A stretch of DNA of 48,185 nucleotides from Bacteroidales bacterium UBA5072 (GCA_002415855.1 DIAS01000028.1:9743-57927), one strand, 5' to 3'. Counted from the first letter of the stretch, positions 7,343 to 15,991 are shown. Made by a program: numbers and translations. The notes: generated by a model from the sequence alone, not told the origin.

Positions 7343-9043
7343 TTATTTTGGAATATGTCTACCGCGCATGTACGCAAGAACCCAGTCATTGAAATGAAGA
7401 TCCGAGAGTTCCGGTGGTGGGGGTATTTCTATTGGTGATACAAGCGGAACTGGATCAATGAAATCAAGGCCTTTCTCCTTATACCCAAAACGCCACTCCC
7501 AATCCACCCATTCAGATTCACTAGCAGCTTTTGACCAGAACAGATATAAGACATCTCGGTTTAATATCTCTTTTCTTAACACATCTTTCCATTTCTGTCC
7601 TGAAAGAAGCGATTCATCAGCATAAAACACATCCATATCAGGTGATGCTTTCTCCATTCCTTGAATACGAGCCAGCACAGCATCATTGTCATAGCTTGCA
7701 TAAGAAACAAATGCCCGCCTATACCTATTTTCTATGCAAGGAACGCTCATCGATCCCAATGTTTCCCTTCCGACATCAATGGAGAAAATAAGTGACGAAA
7801 TTTGCAATCCGTTAACATAAAAACCGCAAGATCCTTTATGCGATCCAAATTCCGCATTGGAGGGAACTGTGAGAGCGAATGTTGCATTTCCTATTTCGCC
7901 TTCCCAAAGAATTGTATCTTGTGATGGATCAATATCAAAACCTTCAATTTTGAGTCTCACAAAGAGAACACTGCCCCTTGCTAAGGAGACAGGTCCTTTG
8001 CTTTTGATTTTAATATTCTTTCCACCAGCTTCCTCTTTAGCTCGCTCGATGACCTCTTGTCGCTGTTCATCCAGGTGCGCCCATACATCTATTAGGAAAT
8101 TAGTACCGCACGTAACAACTGGCGGTGAAGTTATTGTAAAATGTACCAAATCGCTTACGCCGAAAGGCATATTTGATGTAAGTGTACGCGTTAAGGTAGA
8201 AGAATCAACATATCCCCTCCCACCATGAAAGAAGTCAGAGACATTTGGATCATTATGTAAATGCCTGACATTTGCTTCATTAACAGCTTCAGAAAGGAAG
8301 CTCCTGGCTTTCGCTATCGTCTTGAATGCCGACTGAAGATGGGGAACGCAACTTTCATTTACCGACTCCTCTTTGATATTTATTAATGATTCTAAGTATT
8401 CTATCCTTGGAAATCTATCGAGTATCTCAGCATGCTCTTGAATTATTAGTTTCATTATATGTTGAGAAATATTTAACTCATCGATGATTTTTTTTACGAT
8501 CTCAGGAATAAAAATATAAAGCGGAGGGGTGTTCTCTGATTTCATTTCCAAAGGCGTCTGCTCTTTGATAAAACTCTCACAGTATTCAATGCTTTCACGG
8601 CAACCATCCAATATTTGATAATACTTGGTTTGCTGCTCCTCAACTACAGACAAGGAGTATTCAATTTCCCTGCAGCATGCATTAAGTAACAATTGATCCT
8701 TTTCCAGGTATGCTCTATTCGCCAAAAGGATTAGTGCATTAACATTTGACAATAGCTCTTCTGTCCTTTTCTGACCCAGAAATTCGCGAGCCTTGCTAAC
8801 AATTCTGTATGCGTTATTTACAAATTCATCAAAATCTTCTCGTACAGGAATTAGGAACTTGCCTACCCCAGAAATGTCCGCGTCCATCTGTGGTAGTTTT
8901 GTATCCCACTCTAAAACAACCGCAGTATTTTCGCGAGCAAGCGTACCCTCAGATTTTTTGGAATCCTTACTGAAGTAGTTCGTCAATGCTCTAATCATTC
9001 TCATAAGAAAGGATGATCCAAGTATTTTGGCCATCTTGCTCAT
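7343..9043 (-). CDS. TIR-domain protein with helical N-terminus and beta-sandwich-like middle domain
   Basis: The 566-aa protein has three parts. Residues ~60-290 are mostly helical. Residues ~298-425 form a beta-rich domain (VHFTITSPPVV, FLIDVWAHL, ARGSVLFVRLKI, FALTVPSNAEFG) of a kind often found next to TIR, CHAT or caspase-like domains in bacterial conflict proteins; I cannot name a family for it. Residues 441-545 are a TIR domain: RRAFVSYASYDND (strand A), DVFYADESLLSGQKW (BB-loop region) and LFWSKAASESEWVDWEWRFG. The last carries the WVxxE motif, with the likely catalytic Glu at 516, so NAD-cleaving activity is possible. No transmembrane segment or signal is seen, so it should be cytosolic. 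It is encoded alone and divergent from a pentapeptide/ion-channel gene 674 bp away. An immune role is inferred. Confidence 0.85.
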   Translation of the reverse strand: MSKMAKILGSSFLMRMIRALTNYFSKDSKKSEGTLARENTAVVLEWDTKLPQMDADISGVGKFLIPVREDFDEFVNNAYRIVSKAREFLGQKRTEELLSNVNALILLANRAYLEKDQLLLNACCREIEYSLSVVEEQQTKYYQILDGCRESIEYCESFIKEQTPLEMKSENTPPLYIFIPEIVKKIIDELNISQHIMKLIIQEHAEILDRFPRIEYLESLINIKEESVNESCVPHLQSAFKTIAKARSFLSEAVNEANVRHLHNDPNVSDFFHGGRGYVDSSTLTRTLTSNMPFGVSDLVHFTITSPPVVTCGTNFLIDVWAHLDEQRQEVIERAKEEAGGKNIKIKSKGPVSLARGSVLFVRLKIEGFDIDPSQDTILWEGEIGNATFALTVPSNAEFGSHKGSCGFYVNGLQISSLIFSIDVGRETLGSMSVPCIENRYRRAFVSYASYDNDAVLARIQGMEKASPDMDVFYADESLLSGQKWKDVLRKEILNRDVLYLFWSKAASESEWVDWEWRFGYKEKGLDFIDPVPLVSPIEIPPPPELSDLHFNDWVLAYMRGRHIPK

Positions 9044-9337
9044 TTGTGAAAGTCTTGATTGTAATTACAGTAGATTTGTATGCAATGTGAATAATCCATT
9101 CACTTACTGTTTATAAATATAAGAGTAAATATTCATACTTTCAATAGACCTCTTATTCAATATATTAACTTTTCGTAAAAGTCCATTCCTGTTTTATTCT
9201 CTAGCTGATATTTTCTTAATTGGTAACCCGCAAAGATTTAATAGAAATCATAGGTTGTTGGGTTTACTCCAGCTCATTGCATCAGGTAAACTATTAAAAG
9301 TATTAATAGCTCAGGATTGTCCTGGACTCCAGCCCCG

Positions 9338-9512
9338 GCCGATATATCACGCCAAGCTCAGCCCTATCCCGCTTAGCATTAATGCGGAATGTGGAAACGA
9401 ACGGAAGTATTAAGTACCTGCTTCTCACAAAAGCGATGGTAATGCCTGTCTATCTATTCAATGGCTCATCTTCATCAGATGGACCCTGAGAGAATATTTT
9501 CAGCGCAGGCAG
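9338..9512. repeat. 175-bp direct repeat, left copy
   Basis: This segment aligns without gaps to 11661-11835, with 8 mismatches in 175 positions (about 95% identity). The last ~100 bp are identical. A diverged relative lies at about 17003-17205. The copy belongs to the dispersed repeat family: its left end is the CCCCGGCCG remnant of the stem-loop module. It sits in the 9044-9717 gap between the TIR and channel genes, which otherwise contains no gene. Confidence 0.92.
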
Positions 9513-9717
9513 GAACCAGCGCTGTTGAAAAATAGAGAAATAATTGTCATGAAGAGAATTGGATAATTACGAATAAACGTCTAATATTATAAATGAACAG
9601 GTTAGAATGATAGTAGAAATTATTTTATCAGATCATAAATTGCAAAACAATATTATAAGTGCTATTAAGATATAATTACAACTCATAGAAAATCTAACCC
9701 AAAAAACTCATGATATT

Positions 9718-10959
9718 ATGGATAAGTGCAAATCCAAATCCTGTAATGAACATGCTGTTTTTTTGGAACAGCATTGCTGGGACCATCTAAGTGAAAGGGG
9801 AAAAGCTGATTACCCGAAGAAGTTACTAAATCATCTTGGATCCAATAGAAACATTCAATATGAAAATTTTAGAAGTATTGTTATTAAAGATATAGTTTTC
9901 CCGGAACAATGCAGGTTCGAAAATTGCTATTTCAATGGTGCCTGCATTTCTCATTGTTCATTTCTGAGATCTCAGTTTAGAGGTACTGACTTCAGCAATG
10001 CATTTTTAAAAGATTGTCATTTTGAATACTCTGATTTCAGAGGAGGTAATACAAAGTTAATGAATGCATATCTAAGAGAATCAAACTTTGAAGGTGCACT
10101 TTTGCAAAATACAAATTTGACAAATTCAGATCTTAGGGATGCCATATTCATAAAAACCGATATGGTTGGGGCGATGCTTAAGGATACGAAGCTGTATTCA
10201 GCCAGAATTTTTGAAACACGTTTGAGAAAAGAGAGTTTATGCAATTTTGAGCTTAAAAATCCCAGAAGAATCAAGGTTGGTGACGAATCATACAAGTTCG
10301 CTCATTCTGACGAGAGAAATCCTTGCACTGTTTATGATCCTTCAGATATAGATGGACCAAAACCTTTATATGCTCGGTTTGTATATAACATGTTAATGAA
10401 CAATTTCCGATCCATTGGATATTATGAGGATGAAAGATGGGCGCGCAAAAAAGAGAGAATTATGGAGCGTAAACGTCTTTATAGATTAGCTACATTTGGA
10501 GATAGATTCTCTGATGAAATAGCCATAGAACGATGTGAGAAGGAGGATAAGGATAAGCTTTTTGAATCTAGAAAAAAAGCATTTTGGCGATGGTGTTGTC
10601 GCTTGCTATTATCATTCTTAGGATATGGTGAAGCACCCCTTGTATTTCTATATTTATCGGCACTCACCATTGTATTATTTGCACTGTTATTTCTCCTTTT
10701 TGGATTTGAATACACTATTGGATCCGAAATAATAATAATCAGGTGTAATATTAAAATGCTATTTTCAGAAACGAGTAGTTTTATCTCGGATTTTTGGTCT
10801 TCATTGTATTTTAGTATAGTCACATTTACAACGCTTGGATATGGTGATGCAAAACCAATTGGAATAACAAAGTTATTCTCATCCATCGAGGCTCTAACAG
10901 GCTTTTTTATCTATTCTTCTTTTGTTGCTACATTATTAAAGAGATTATCTGATAAATAG
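9718..10959 (+). CDS. Pentapeptide-repeat protein fused to a two-TM potassium-channel pore
   Basis: The 413-aa protein starts with a Cys/His cluster (C4, C9, H12, C20, H23) that could bind zinc. Residues ~50-178 are pentapeptide repeats with the A(D/N)Lxx / xxF pattern (FRGTDFSNAFLKDCHFEYSD and so on), which fold as a right-handed beta helix. A charged linker (about 215-295, many Arg/Lys/Glu) precedes a two-transmembrane channel unit: TM1 ~307-330, pore helix ~355-370, selectivity filter TTLGYGD at 371-377, TM2 ~385-410. The filter is a textbook potassium-channel sequence. The soluble half probably senses or docks a ligand and gates the pore. The gene is AT-rich, divergent from the TIR gene and inside a pair of 175-bp direct repeats. 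Confidence 0.9.
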   Translation: MDKCKSKSCNEHAVFLEQHCWDHLSERGKADYPKKLLNHLGSNRNIQYENFRSIVIKDIVFPEQCRFENCYFNGACISHCSFLRSQFRGTDFSNAFLKDCHFEYSDFRGGNTKLMNAYLRESNFEGALLQNTNLTNSDLRDAIFIKTDMVGAMLKDTKLYSARIFETRLRKESLCNFELKNPRRIKVGDESYKFAHSDERNPCTVYDPSDIDGPKPLYARFVYNMLMNNFRSIGYYEDERWARKKERIMERKRLYRLATFGDRFSDEIAIERCEKEDKDKLFESRKKAFWRWCCRLLLSFLGYGEAPLVFLYLSALTIVLFALLFLLFGFEYTIGSEIIIIRCNIKMLFSETSSFISDFWSSLYFSIVTFTTLGYGDAKPIGITKLFSSIEALTGFFIYSSFVATLLKRLSDK

Positions 10960-11093
10960 TATTTAAGCAGGTATTTCACCCAAAACATGCATATATACAA
11001 TACTAACAGGGCGCCTAAATCTAAAAATTAATTCTCATTTTTAAGGTTCAAATCAGTTAAGCTTAAGTTATACAAATCAAGTTACCCGTTATT

Positions 11094-11573
11094 ATGGAAA
11101 ACGAGCCTCCCATCGATCCTGCAAGTCTCCCAATCTTTAAAAAAGGAGAAGAGATCTACCAGGTTGTCAAACAAATCTGCCAGTTGATACCTGAGGATAA
11201 TGAAATTCTGCAGAATGTAAAAACAAATATCCTCCATGATGCTGCACTGCTTATGGTAAAGGTTGCCGGAGCATCCAAGGCCGAGATATACGATCTTAAG
11301 ATGGAGGCCGCTACCATCATCCGTAAAGCAGCAAAAGACCTGATGGTTTATAATCACACCCTGAGAATGTTCGGATTTAAGGAGGTCGGGTATTATTCGA
11401 TTGTCAGAGATCTCATTGAGGAGTACCGATTGCTTTTTATCCAATGGATAGCTAATTTTGATCACTGGAACTACGCAATTGACCGGTGGGGATTGTTCAA
11501 TCCACCCGGTGTGGGACCATTCGATAAGGATCCAGATGAAGATATCCCCTGGGATATTGATGAGGAAGAATGA
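11094..11573 (+). CDS. 159-aa helical protein of unknown function (four-helix-bundle type)
   Basis: The protein is soluble and nearly all helical between residues 15 and 130, with helices around EIYQVVKQICQLI, ILHDAALLMVKVAGA, IYDLKMEAATIIRKAAKDL and YYSIVRDLIEEYRLLFIQWI. It ends in an aromatic stretch (FDHWNYAIDRWGLFNPPG) and an acidic tail (DPDEDIPWDIDEEE). The helical core resembles the S23/IVS-type and Avd-like four-helix bundles, but I see no decisive signature. It lies 134 bp after the channel gene on the same strand and inside the same pair of direct repeats, so it may be a partner; this is inference. Its GC content is higher than that of the channel gene. Confidence 0.7.
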   Translation: MENEPPIDPASLPIFKKGEEIYQVVKQICQLIPEDNEILQNVKTNILHDAALLMVKVAGASKAEIYDLKMEAATIIRKAAKDLMVYNHTLRMFGFKEVGYYSIVRDLIEEYRLLFIQWIANFDHWNYAIDRWGLFNPPGVGPFDKDPDEDIPWDIDEEE

Positions 11574-11636
11574 GAAGACAATAAGCCTGAACATTCATCT
11601 TTTGATCTGCGAAAATCTCTTCTTCCGTGAAATCCC

Positions 11637-11835
11637 CGTTCGGCCGAGGCTCCTGCCTCAGCCGATATATTTCTCCGGGCTCAGCCCTATCCCGCTTAGC
11701 ATTAATGCGGAATGTGGAAACGAAGGGAAATTTTAAGTACCTGCTTCTCACAAAAGCGATGGTAATGCCTGTCTATCTATTCAATGGCTCATCTTCATCA
11801 GATGGACCCTGAGAGAATATTTTCAGCGCAGGCAG
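11637..11835. repeat. Full-length dispersed repeat with the right copy of the 175-bp direct repeat
   Basis: This is the most complete copy of the family. It opens with the stem-loop GGCCGAGGC / TCCTGCCTCAGCC (11642-11663), then a GGGCTCAGCCC module. The tail contains CCCGCTTAGCATTAATGCGG and ends CAGCGCAGGCAG. Positions 11661-11835 match 9338-9512 at about 95%. Confidence 0.92.
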
Positions 11836-11884
11836 AAGCCCGCGCAGAACAGAATAATCCGCGTTATCGGCAAGAATTTTTCCT

Positions 11885-11945
11885 CTTGGCCGAGGCGCCT
11901 GCACTGGAGGAATACTCATCCAGGCTCAGTCTGATGAAGGTTTTA
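11885..11945. repeat. Dispersed stem-loop repeat, degenerate copy
   Basis: TTGGCCGAGGCGCCTGC followed by CCAGGCTCAGTCTGATG gives the same two modules directly after the 11637-11835 copy, as a decayed tandem unit. The rest of 11946-12141 has no visible gene. Confidence 0.55.
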
Positions 11946-12141
11946 CATTTTATCATGTTGCAGGGGCCTTCGTCAACCTGAACCGCAAGCCTGAAATGGG
12001 ATCATGGGGCCGTTAGGGATCTCAATAAAGATTCCCCATGAAATTAACCATGGTGTCATAGGGTAAAGCAACTTCTGGCAGTCATAATTACAAGTATTCT
12101 TTTCCAAATCATTTTACCAACAATTTTTCAAACCACAAACC

Positions 12142-12684
12142 ATGAAATCAAAAGGCATCGCTTTCTCATTCTCCTTTCTGGTGTTTATCACGCTGGTATT
12201 TCATCCTTTCATCGCATTTAGCCAGAGCACGCTTTCTCCCATCCCTCGTGACACTTTGCTGCAAGCGGCATTTGACATCGTGAAATCAACTCCCTTTTGC
12301 GCGCTTGTGAGCGTTGATGCAGATGGACAACCACAGGCCCGTACCATGAATCCCTTCCCTGTTGAAAAGGATTGGGTCATCTGGTTTGCCACTTCACGCA
12401 ACAGCCGCAAGGTGTCGGATATCAGGAACAACCCGAGGGTCAGTGTATATTTTGCCGACCATTCTGCCGCCAAAGGTTATGTGAATGTGGCCGGCACAGC
12501 GGTTATTATCGATGACAGGGAACTCCTGGTGAAAATGAAACGGGATTACTGGGAGGGCATACCCAACTGGCAGGATCGGTTTGTTCTGATAAAAATTACG
12601 CCCAAATCCCTCGATGTGGTCAACTATGCCCGAGGCCTTTCCGGTGATCCGGTAACCAGTGCGGCACCGAGACTGGTGTTTTAG
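12142..12684 (+). CDS. Exported pyridoxamine-5'-phosphate-oxidase-like (FMN split barrel) protein
   Basis: The 180-aa product has a long hydrophobic signal peptide (residues 1-28, ending AFSQ), then a split-barrel flavin-binding domain. Features include FCALVSVDADGQPQARTM (the strand and Arg that contact FMN phosphate), WVIWFATSRNSRKVSDI, NPRVSVYFAD and GYVNVAGTAVIIDD, with a C-terminal ITPKSLDVVNYARG. It lacks the conserved PNPOx C-terminal substrate residues, so it is not the vitamin B6 enzyme. Members of this class reduce or bind flavin or F420-type substrates, or heme. Export is unusual for the family. A stem-loop repeat follows 77 bp downstream. Confidence 0.82.
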   Translation: MKSKGIAFSFSFLVFITLVFHPFIAFSQSTLSPIPRDTLLQAAFDIVKSTPFCALVSVDADGQPQARTMNPFPVEKDWVIWFATSRNSRKVSDIRNNPRVSVYFADHSAAKGYVNVAGTAVIIDDRELLVKMKRDYWEGIPNWQDRFVLIKITPKSLDVVNYARGLSGDPVTSAAPRLVF

Positions 12685-12760
12685 CATATAAAAGATGTTA
12701 ACTTGACAGAAAAGGCGATTGCGTGAAACCTGGTAAATGTATCCAGTCGGATAAAAACAC

Positions 12761-12850
12761 CCCGTTTAGCCGAGGCTCCAGCCTCGGCTGGTTTATTTCT
12801 CCAGGCTCAGCCTGTGGAAATATCGGTCGCAGGCTCCCGCCTGCGACGAA
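12761..12850. repeat. Dispersed stem-loop repeat with two perfect hairpins
   Basis: First hairpin at 12768-12789: arms AGCCGAGGCT and AGCCTCGGCT, 2-nt spacer. Second hairpin at 12826-12847: arms GTCGCAGGC and GCCTGCGAC with TCCC loop, followed by GAACGTTGG. A CAGGCTCAGCCTGTG module lies between them. It may also terminate the convergent genes on either side. Confidence 0.8.
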
Positions 12851-12898
12851 CGTTGGGGACTATTATATAAAATTCAGGTTTCGTAAAATAAGCCTAAA

Positions 12899-15676
12899 TC
12901 ACCTGTTCAAAACTAACCTTTGGACGTACTTATCACCGCTTGTCGTAACCATGTTCAGCAAATAATTGCCATTCTCCAATTCCCTATCCGGGCTAAATTC
13001 AATCAGGTAGTTAATACCCTTTTGAACGGTACCACGATAGATCTCTTTTACTTTTCTTCCATTCAAATCACAGAGTACCATAGATATAGACTCATTGTAC
13101 GGGAGAACTAAACTGATAAAGGTTACATTCTTACATGGATTTGGAAAGACATCAAACTGAATTCTATCATCCGCATTTTCTGTATTGTCAGCAAAACCCA
13201 GAGTACTCTTCAAATAGGAAGCATGAATAACAATCGAGCCTCCTGCAATAGTTGTCATTGGATCTGTATTTATATCGTTTCCTTTATCATTATCATAGAT
13301 GATAAGATCATTGTCGTTCTTATCCCATATCCTTATTCTAAACCGATCTATAGAAACCGGAGTTTTAAGGTTGCCATCAACAGCACTTAACATGAATCCA
13401 TACCAACCCAAGTGATTTATGGTCCCTTCTCCTTTGAATAAAGCTTTATTCCCGGCAATTACCATCCATTCATAAAGGGTACTTTGAAAATTAAGATTGC
13501 CAGCTTTAAATTGAAATTCCGTATTCCCCGAAGGTACAGAAGCACCTTTATTATACTTTGATTCAAACCCAAAGTTGGCTTTGCCGACTGCCTCAGGAAA
13601 CTCTGTTGAGGCCCCAACGGGTGAGTTGATCCATCCACCTCCGGTTACAAATGCACCCTCCGGATCGTACACAACAATGTATTGATAGATTTCACTGTTG
13701 GTTTCACCACATATATCAGTCACATTCAATTTAACAGTGAATACTCCGGGTCGGGCATATGCATGATCCCCCAGAATCTGCAAACCAACCGCTCCTTCTG
13801 ATGTGTTATCATCTCCCCATTCCCAGAATGCGCTACCAATATTGTTGTCAACATAACTGGCTATCATTGAAATATTGGCGTTTACCGGGACAGGATCGAT
13901 AATGGTTAATATTGAGGTAATTACAGGCCTTTCATTCGTCACAGTTATCAGTTGTTCAGCTGTTGATGTATTGCCATTGATGTCAGTTGCAGTCCATAAT
14001 ACTACTGTTGTGCCAACCGGAAATTCGGAGGGTGCATTATTATTAATGCTTTCTACCCCGGCATTGTCAGTAACTTCCGGTGTCTGTAATACAATGGCAG
14101 CCGAGCATTTCCCGGGATCATTTAATACTGTTATATTTTCAGGCGTAACAATTATAGGGGGTTCATTATCAATGGTTTTAATGCACCTTAACGGCCATTT
14201 ATAAAATCTCGGCCATCCCCCAATAGATAGAGGATCCCCATCATCAAACCGAATTGCATTGGCCTCTACAATTGAATTTTCCAGGATACCTTGTGTCGAA
14301 CTATAATATCCAACACCAATCTGAAAATTGCCACAATGTCCATTCCCACACAATATGCCATTCCAATTGAATTGGTGCAGAATAGTATTTATATCACTTG
14401 AATTTTCAACATGCTCTTCAAACACTGTCCAATCATCTTTGCTTGGAATATGCCATCCTGAAGGACACACTCCTTGATGTGGATATGTTACATCATAGTA
14501 ATCACTGGTATATTGACTGTATTTAGGATCTATATTCATGGCAGTTCCCCAATTATAGAAGCGCCCAATTTCATCGTGTACTTTTGTGTACATTCTGCCT
14601 GAGTCATCATACTTTACCTCAATCCAACAAGATGAACCGGGTGCATAATAAGCGAGATTATCAATTAACCAGGTCTGCCCTTCAATCTCAGCAAATTTGT
14701 ATATATTTCCATCGCGTGAATCTACAATATAATCTCCTTCAGGAGCCGGATCAGAAAATGTTTTTACACTTCTTTCACTACTGTATGTCAGATCATAATA
14801 TATTGTACCATAAGCGTACCTTGCATAGGCTTTAACATAATACAATTTGTTTGGCTTTAAGCCTGTTATGTGCATCTGAAATGATCCATCATTAAGCTGG
14901 CCCTGTAAATGAGAAGAGTTTATTGTGGGATCAGGCAACGTATCCCAGCATAAACCAATCTCAGTAATTGAGACTGATCCATCACATGTTAAATTGCCAT
15001 TGCAAGTGAATTCACTCGTCTGTATGGATTCAAATGTACTTATCTCAACCGATGGTACCGGGATATTTAGCTTTTCATTGTAAAGGCAGCGCACTGATTC
15101 AAAGTTCTGATAATAATCGGTGGTTCTGCCGATTCTCGGATCACTGGCATTAACAGTTCTGCTTATTTTGTATCCTGGGAATTGCTCTGTAGATGTCCAA
15201 AAATAACCTTTGGAATTTATTTGCTGAAAAGTACTTCCTTGTTGAAAATTGCAGAGACCGCCAAGCAATGCATTAAATCCTGAACCCGCTCCTTCTTTTA
15301 AAGGACCGCAGCATCTCTCCCCAAATACATTCAATTTCTCATCAGACATTCCCACGGCTTTCTCCAACTCCATAAATTCTGCATCACTCGGCAAATGCCA
15401 CCCACTTGGGCATACATTTTGCGCCGCAGTCCAGTTATACAATTTTCCATAGATCAAGGAATTCCCCTGATCGTTATTGTAATGAACCCATCCACCATTA
15501 GGGTCTTCATAATTCATGTTTTTAGCCATCCATAATTGGTCGCCAATCAAAACGATCGGATACATAGTTACCTCTCCATTTCTGGTATCAATGTACTCAT
15601 TGGATTGAGCCCTGGAGAGGATAGGAATAATCAGAAAACATAGTAAACAACACAGTAGTGAAGGATAGGTCTTCAT
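12899..15676 (-). CDS. Cell-surface multidomain protein: two FISUMP domains, HYR, PKD and T9SS sorting tail
   Basis: The 925-aa protein has a signal peptide (~1-23, ending SRAQ). FISUMP domain 1 (about 25-200) shows LIGDQLWMAKNMNY, GKLYNWTAAQNVCPSGWHLPS and RCLYNE. A fibronectin-like region follows (about 208-308). FISUMP domain 2 (about 318-500) shows EIEGQTWLIDNLAYY, GRFYNWGTAM, GVCPSGWHIPSKDDW and LRCIK. Next come a HYR-like domain (about 505-590, FPVGTTVVLWTATDINGNT), a PKD domain, a FVTGGGWINSP domain, and a ~80-residue C-terminal T9SS type A tail ending YVQRLVLNR. It should cross the outer membrane through T9SS and attach to the surface. FISUMP domains have a lectin-like/sulfatase-modifying-like fold; their ligands are mostly unknown. 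Confidence 0.88.
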   Translation of the reverse strand: MKTYPSLLCCLLCFLIIPILSRAQSNEYIDTRNGEVTMYPIVLIGDQLWMAKNMNYEDPNGGWVHYNNDQGNSLIYGKLYNWTAAQNVCPSGWHLPSDAEFMELEKAVGMSDEKLNVFGERCCGPLKEGAGSGFNALLGGLCNFQQGSTFQQINSKGYFWTSTEQFPGYKISRTVNASDPRIGRTTDYYQNFESVRCLYNEKLNIPVPSVEISTFESIQTSEFTCNGNLTCDGSVSITEIGLCWDTLPDPTINSSHLQGQLNDGSFQMHITGLKPNKLYYVKAYARYAYGTIYYDLTYSSERSVKTFSDPAPEGDYIVDSRDGNIYKFAEIEGQTWLIDNLAYYAPGSSCWIEVKYDDSGRMYTKVHDEIGRFYNWGTAMNIDPKYSQYTSDYYDVTYPHQGVCPSGWHIPSKDDWTVFEEHVENSSDINTILHQFNWNGILCGNGHCGNFQIGVGYYSSTQGILENSIVEANAIRFDDGDPLSIGGWPRFYKWPLRCIKTIDNEPPIIVTPENITVLNDPGKCSAAIVLQTPEVTDNAGVESINNNAPSEFPVGTTVVLWTATDINGNTSTAEQLITVTNERPVITSILTIIDPVPVNANISMIASYVDNNIGSAFWEWGDDNTSEGAVGLQILGDHAYARPGVFTVKLNVTDICGETNSEIYQYIVVYDPEGAFVTGGGWINSPVGASTEFPEAVGKANFGFESKYNKGASVPSGNTEFQFKAGNLNFQSTLYEWMVIAGNKALFKGEGTINHLGWYGFMLSAVDGNLKTPVSIDRFRIRIWDKNDNDLIIYDNDKGNDINTDPMTTIAGGSIVIHASYLKSTLGFADNTENADDRIQFDVFPNPCKNVTFISLVLPYNESISMVLCDLNGRKVKEIYRGTVQKGINYLIEFSPDRELENGNYLLNMVTTSGDKYVQRLVLNR

Positions 15677-15815
15677 GATGGCTGGATTTTAATAAGGGTT
15701 TAATAGCTCTCATACTCTATTAAACAAATTACAGTATATCACCTGAGAATCCAATACCTAGTTGTAAGTAAACACATTAACGATATTGATTATTTCTGCT
15801 CAATCTGAAACATTC

Positions 15816-15907
15816 TCAGTTCGGACCGGGCAGGAGACTTGACCATTATAGTACAACAGGCTTAGCCTGTGAAAATACATGCGTTGCTGGCAGGAGCCTG
15901 CGACGAA
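15816..15907. repeat. Dispersed stem-loop repeat copy
   Basis: TTCGGACCGGGCAGGAG, then a perfect ACAGGC-TTA-GCCTGT hairpin at 15856-15870, then GGCAGGAGCCTGCGACGAAC. The last module matches 7084-7102 and the right arm of the 12826 hairpin. It fills part of the 15677-16013 gap. Confidence 0.7.
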
Positions 15908-15960
15908 CATGAAATCTGCGCTACTCCGCGAGAAATTCTTTTTTTCAGCGACTATACGCC

Positions 15961-15991
15961 TTTGTGAGATTCCTTTTCTCTCCTATATTTG
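15961..15991 (+). promoter_or_regulatory. Bacteroidota-type promoter of the TPR protein gene
   Basis: TTTG (15961-15964), 19-nt spacer, TATATTTG (15984-15991), a perfect match to the TTTG/TAnnTTTG pattern. It ends 22 nt before the ATG at 16014. This decides the start and rules out the longer frame that begins at 15879. Confidence 0.75.

Noticed and set aside
9044..9717. Unannotated small gene between the TIR and channel genes
   Set aside because: No frame of useful length with a plausible start was found; part of it is the 175-bp repeat.
12142..12684. Pyridoxamine phosphate oxidase (pdxH)
   Set aside because: The length, the signal peptide and the absence of the PNPOx C-terminal motif do not fit.
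11094..15676. Diversity-generating retroelement (Avd-like helical protein near a lectin-like FISUMP protein)
   Set aside because: No reverse transcriptase gene and no template/variable repeat pair could be found, and the two genes are on opposite strands over 1.3 kb apart.
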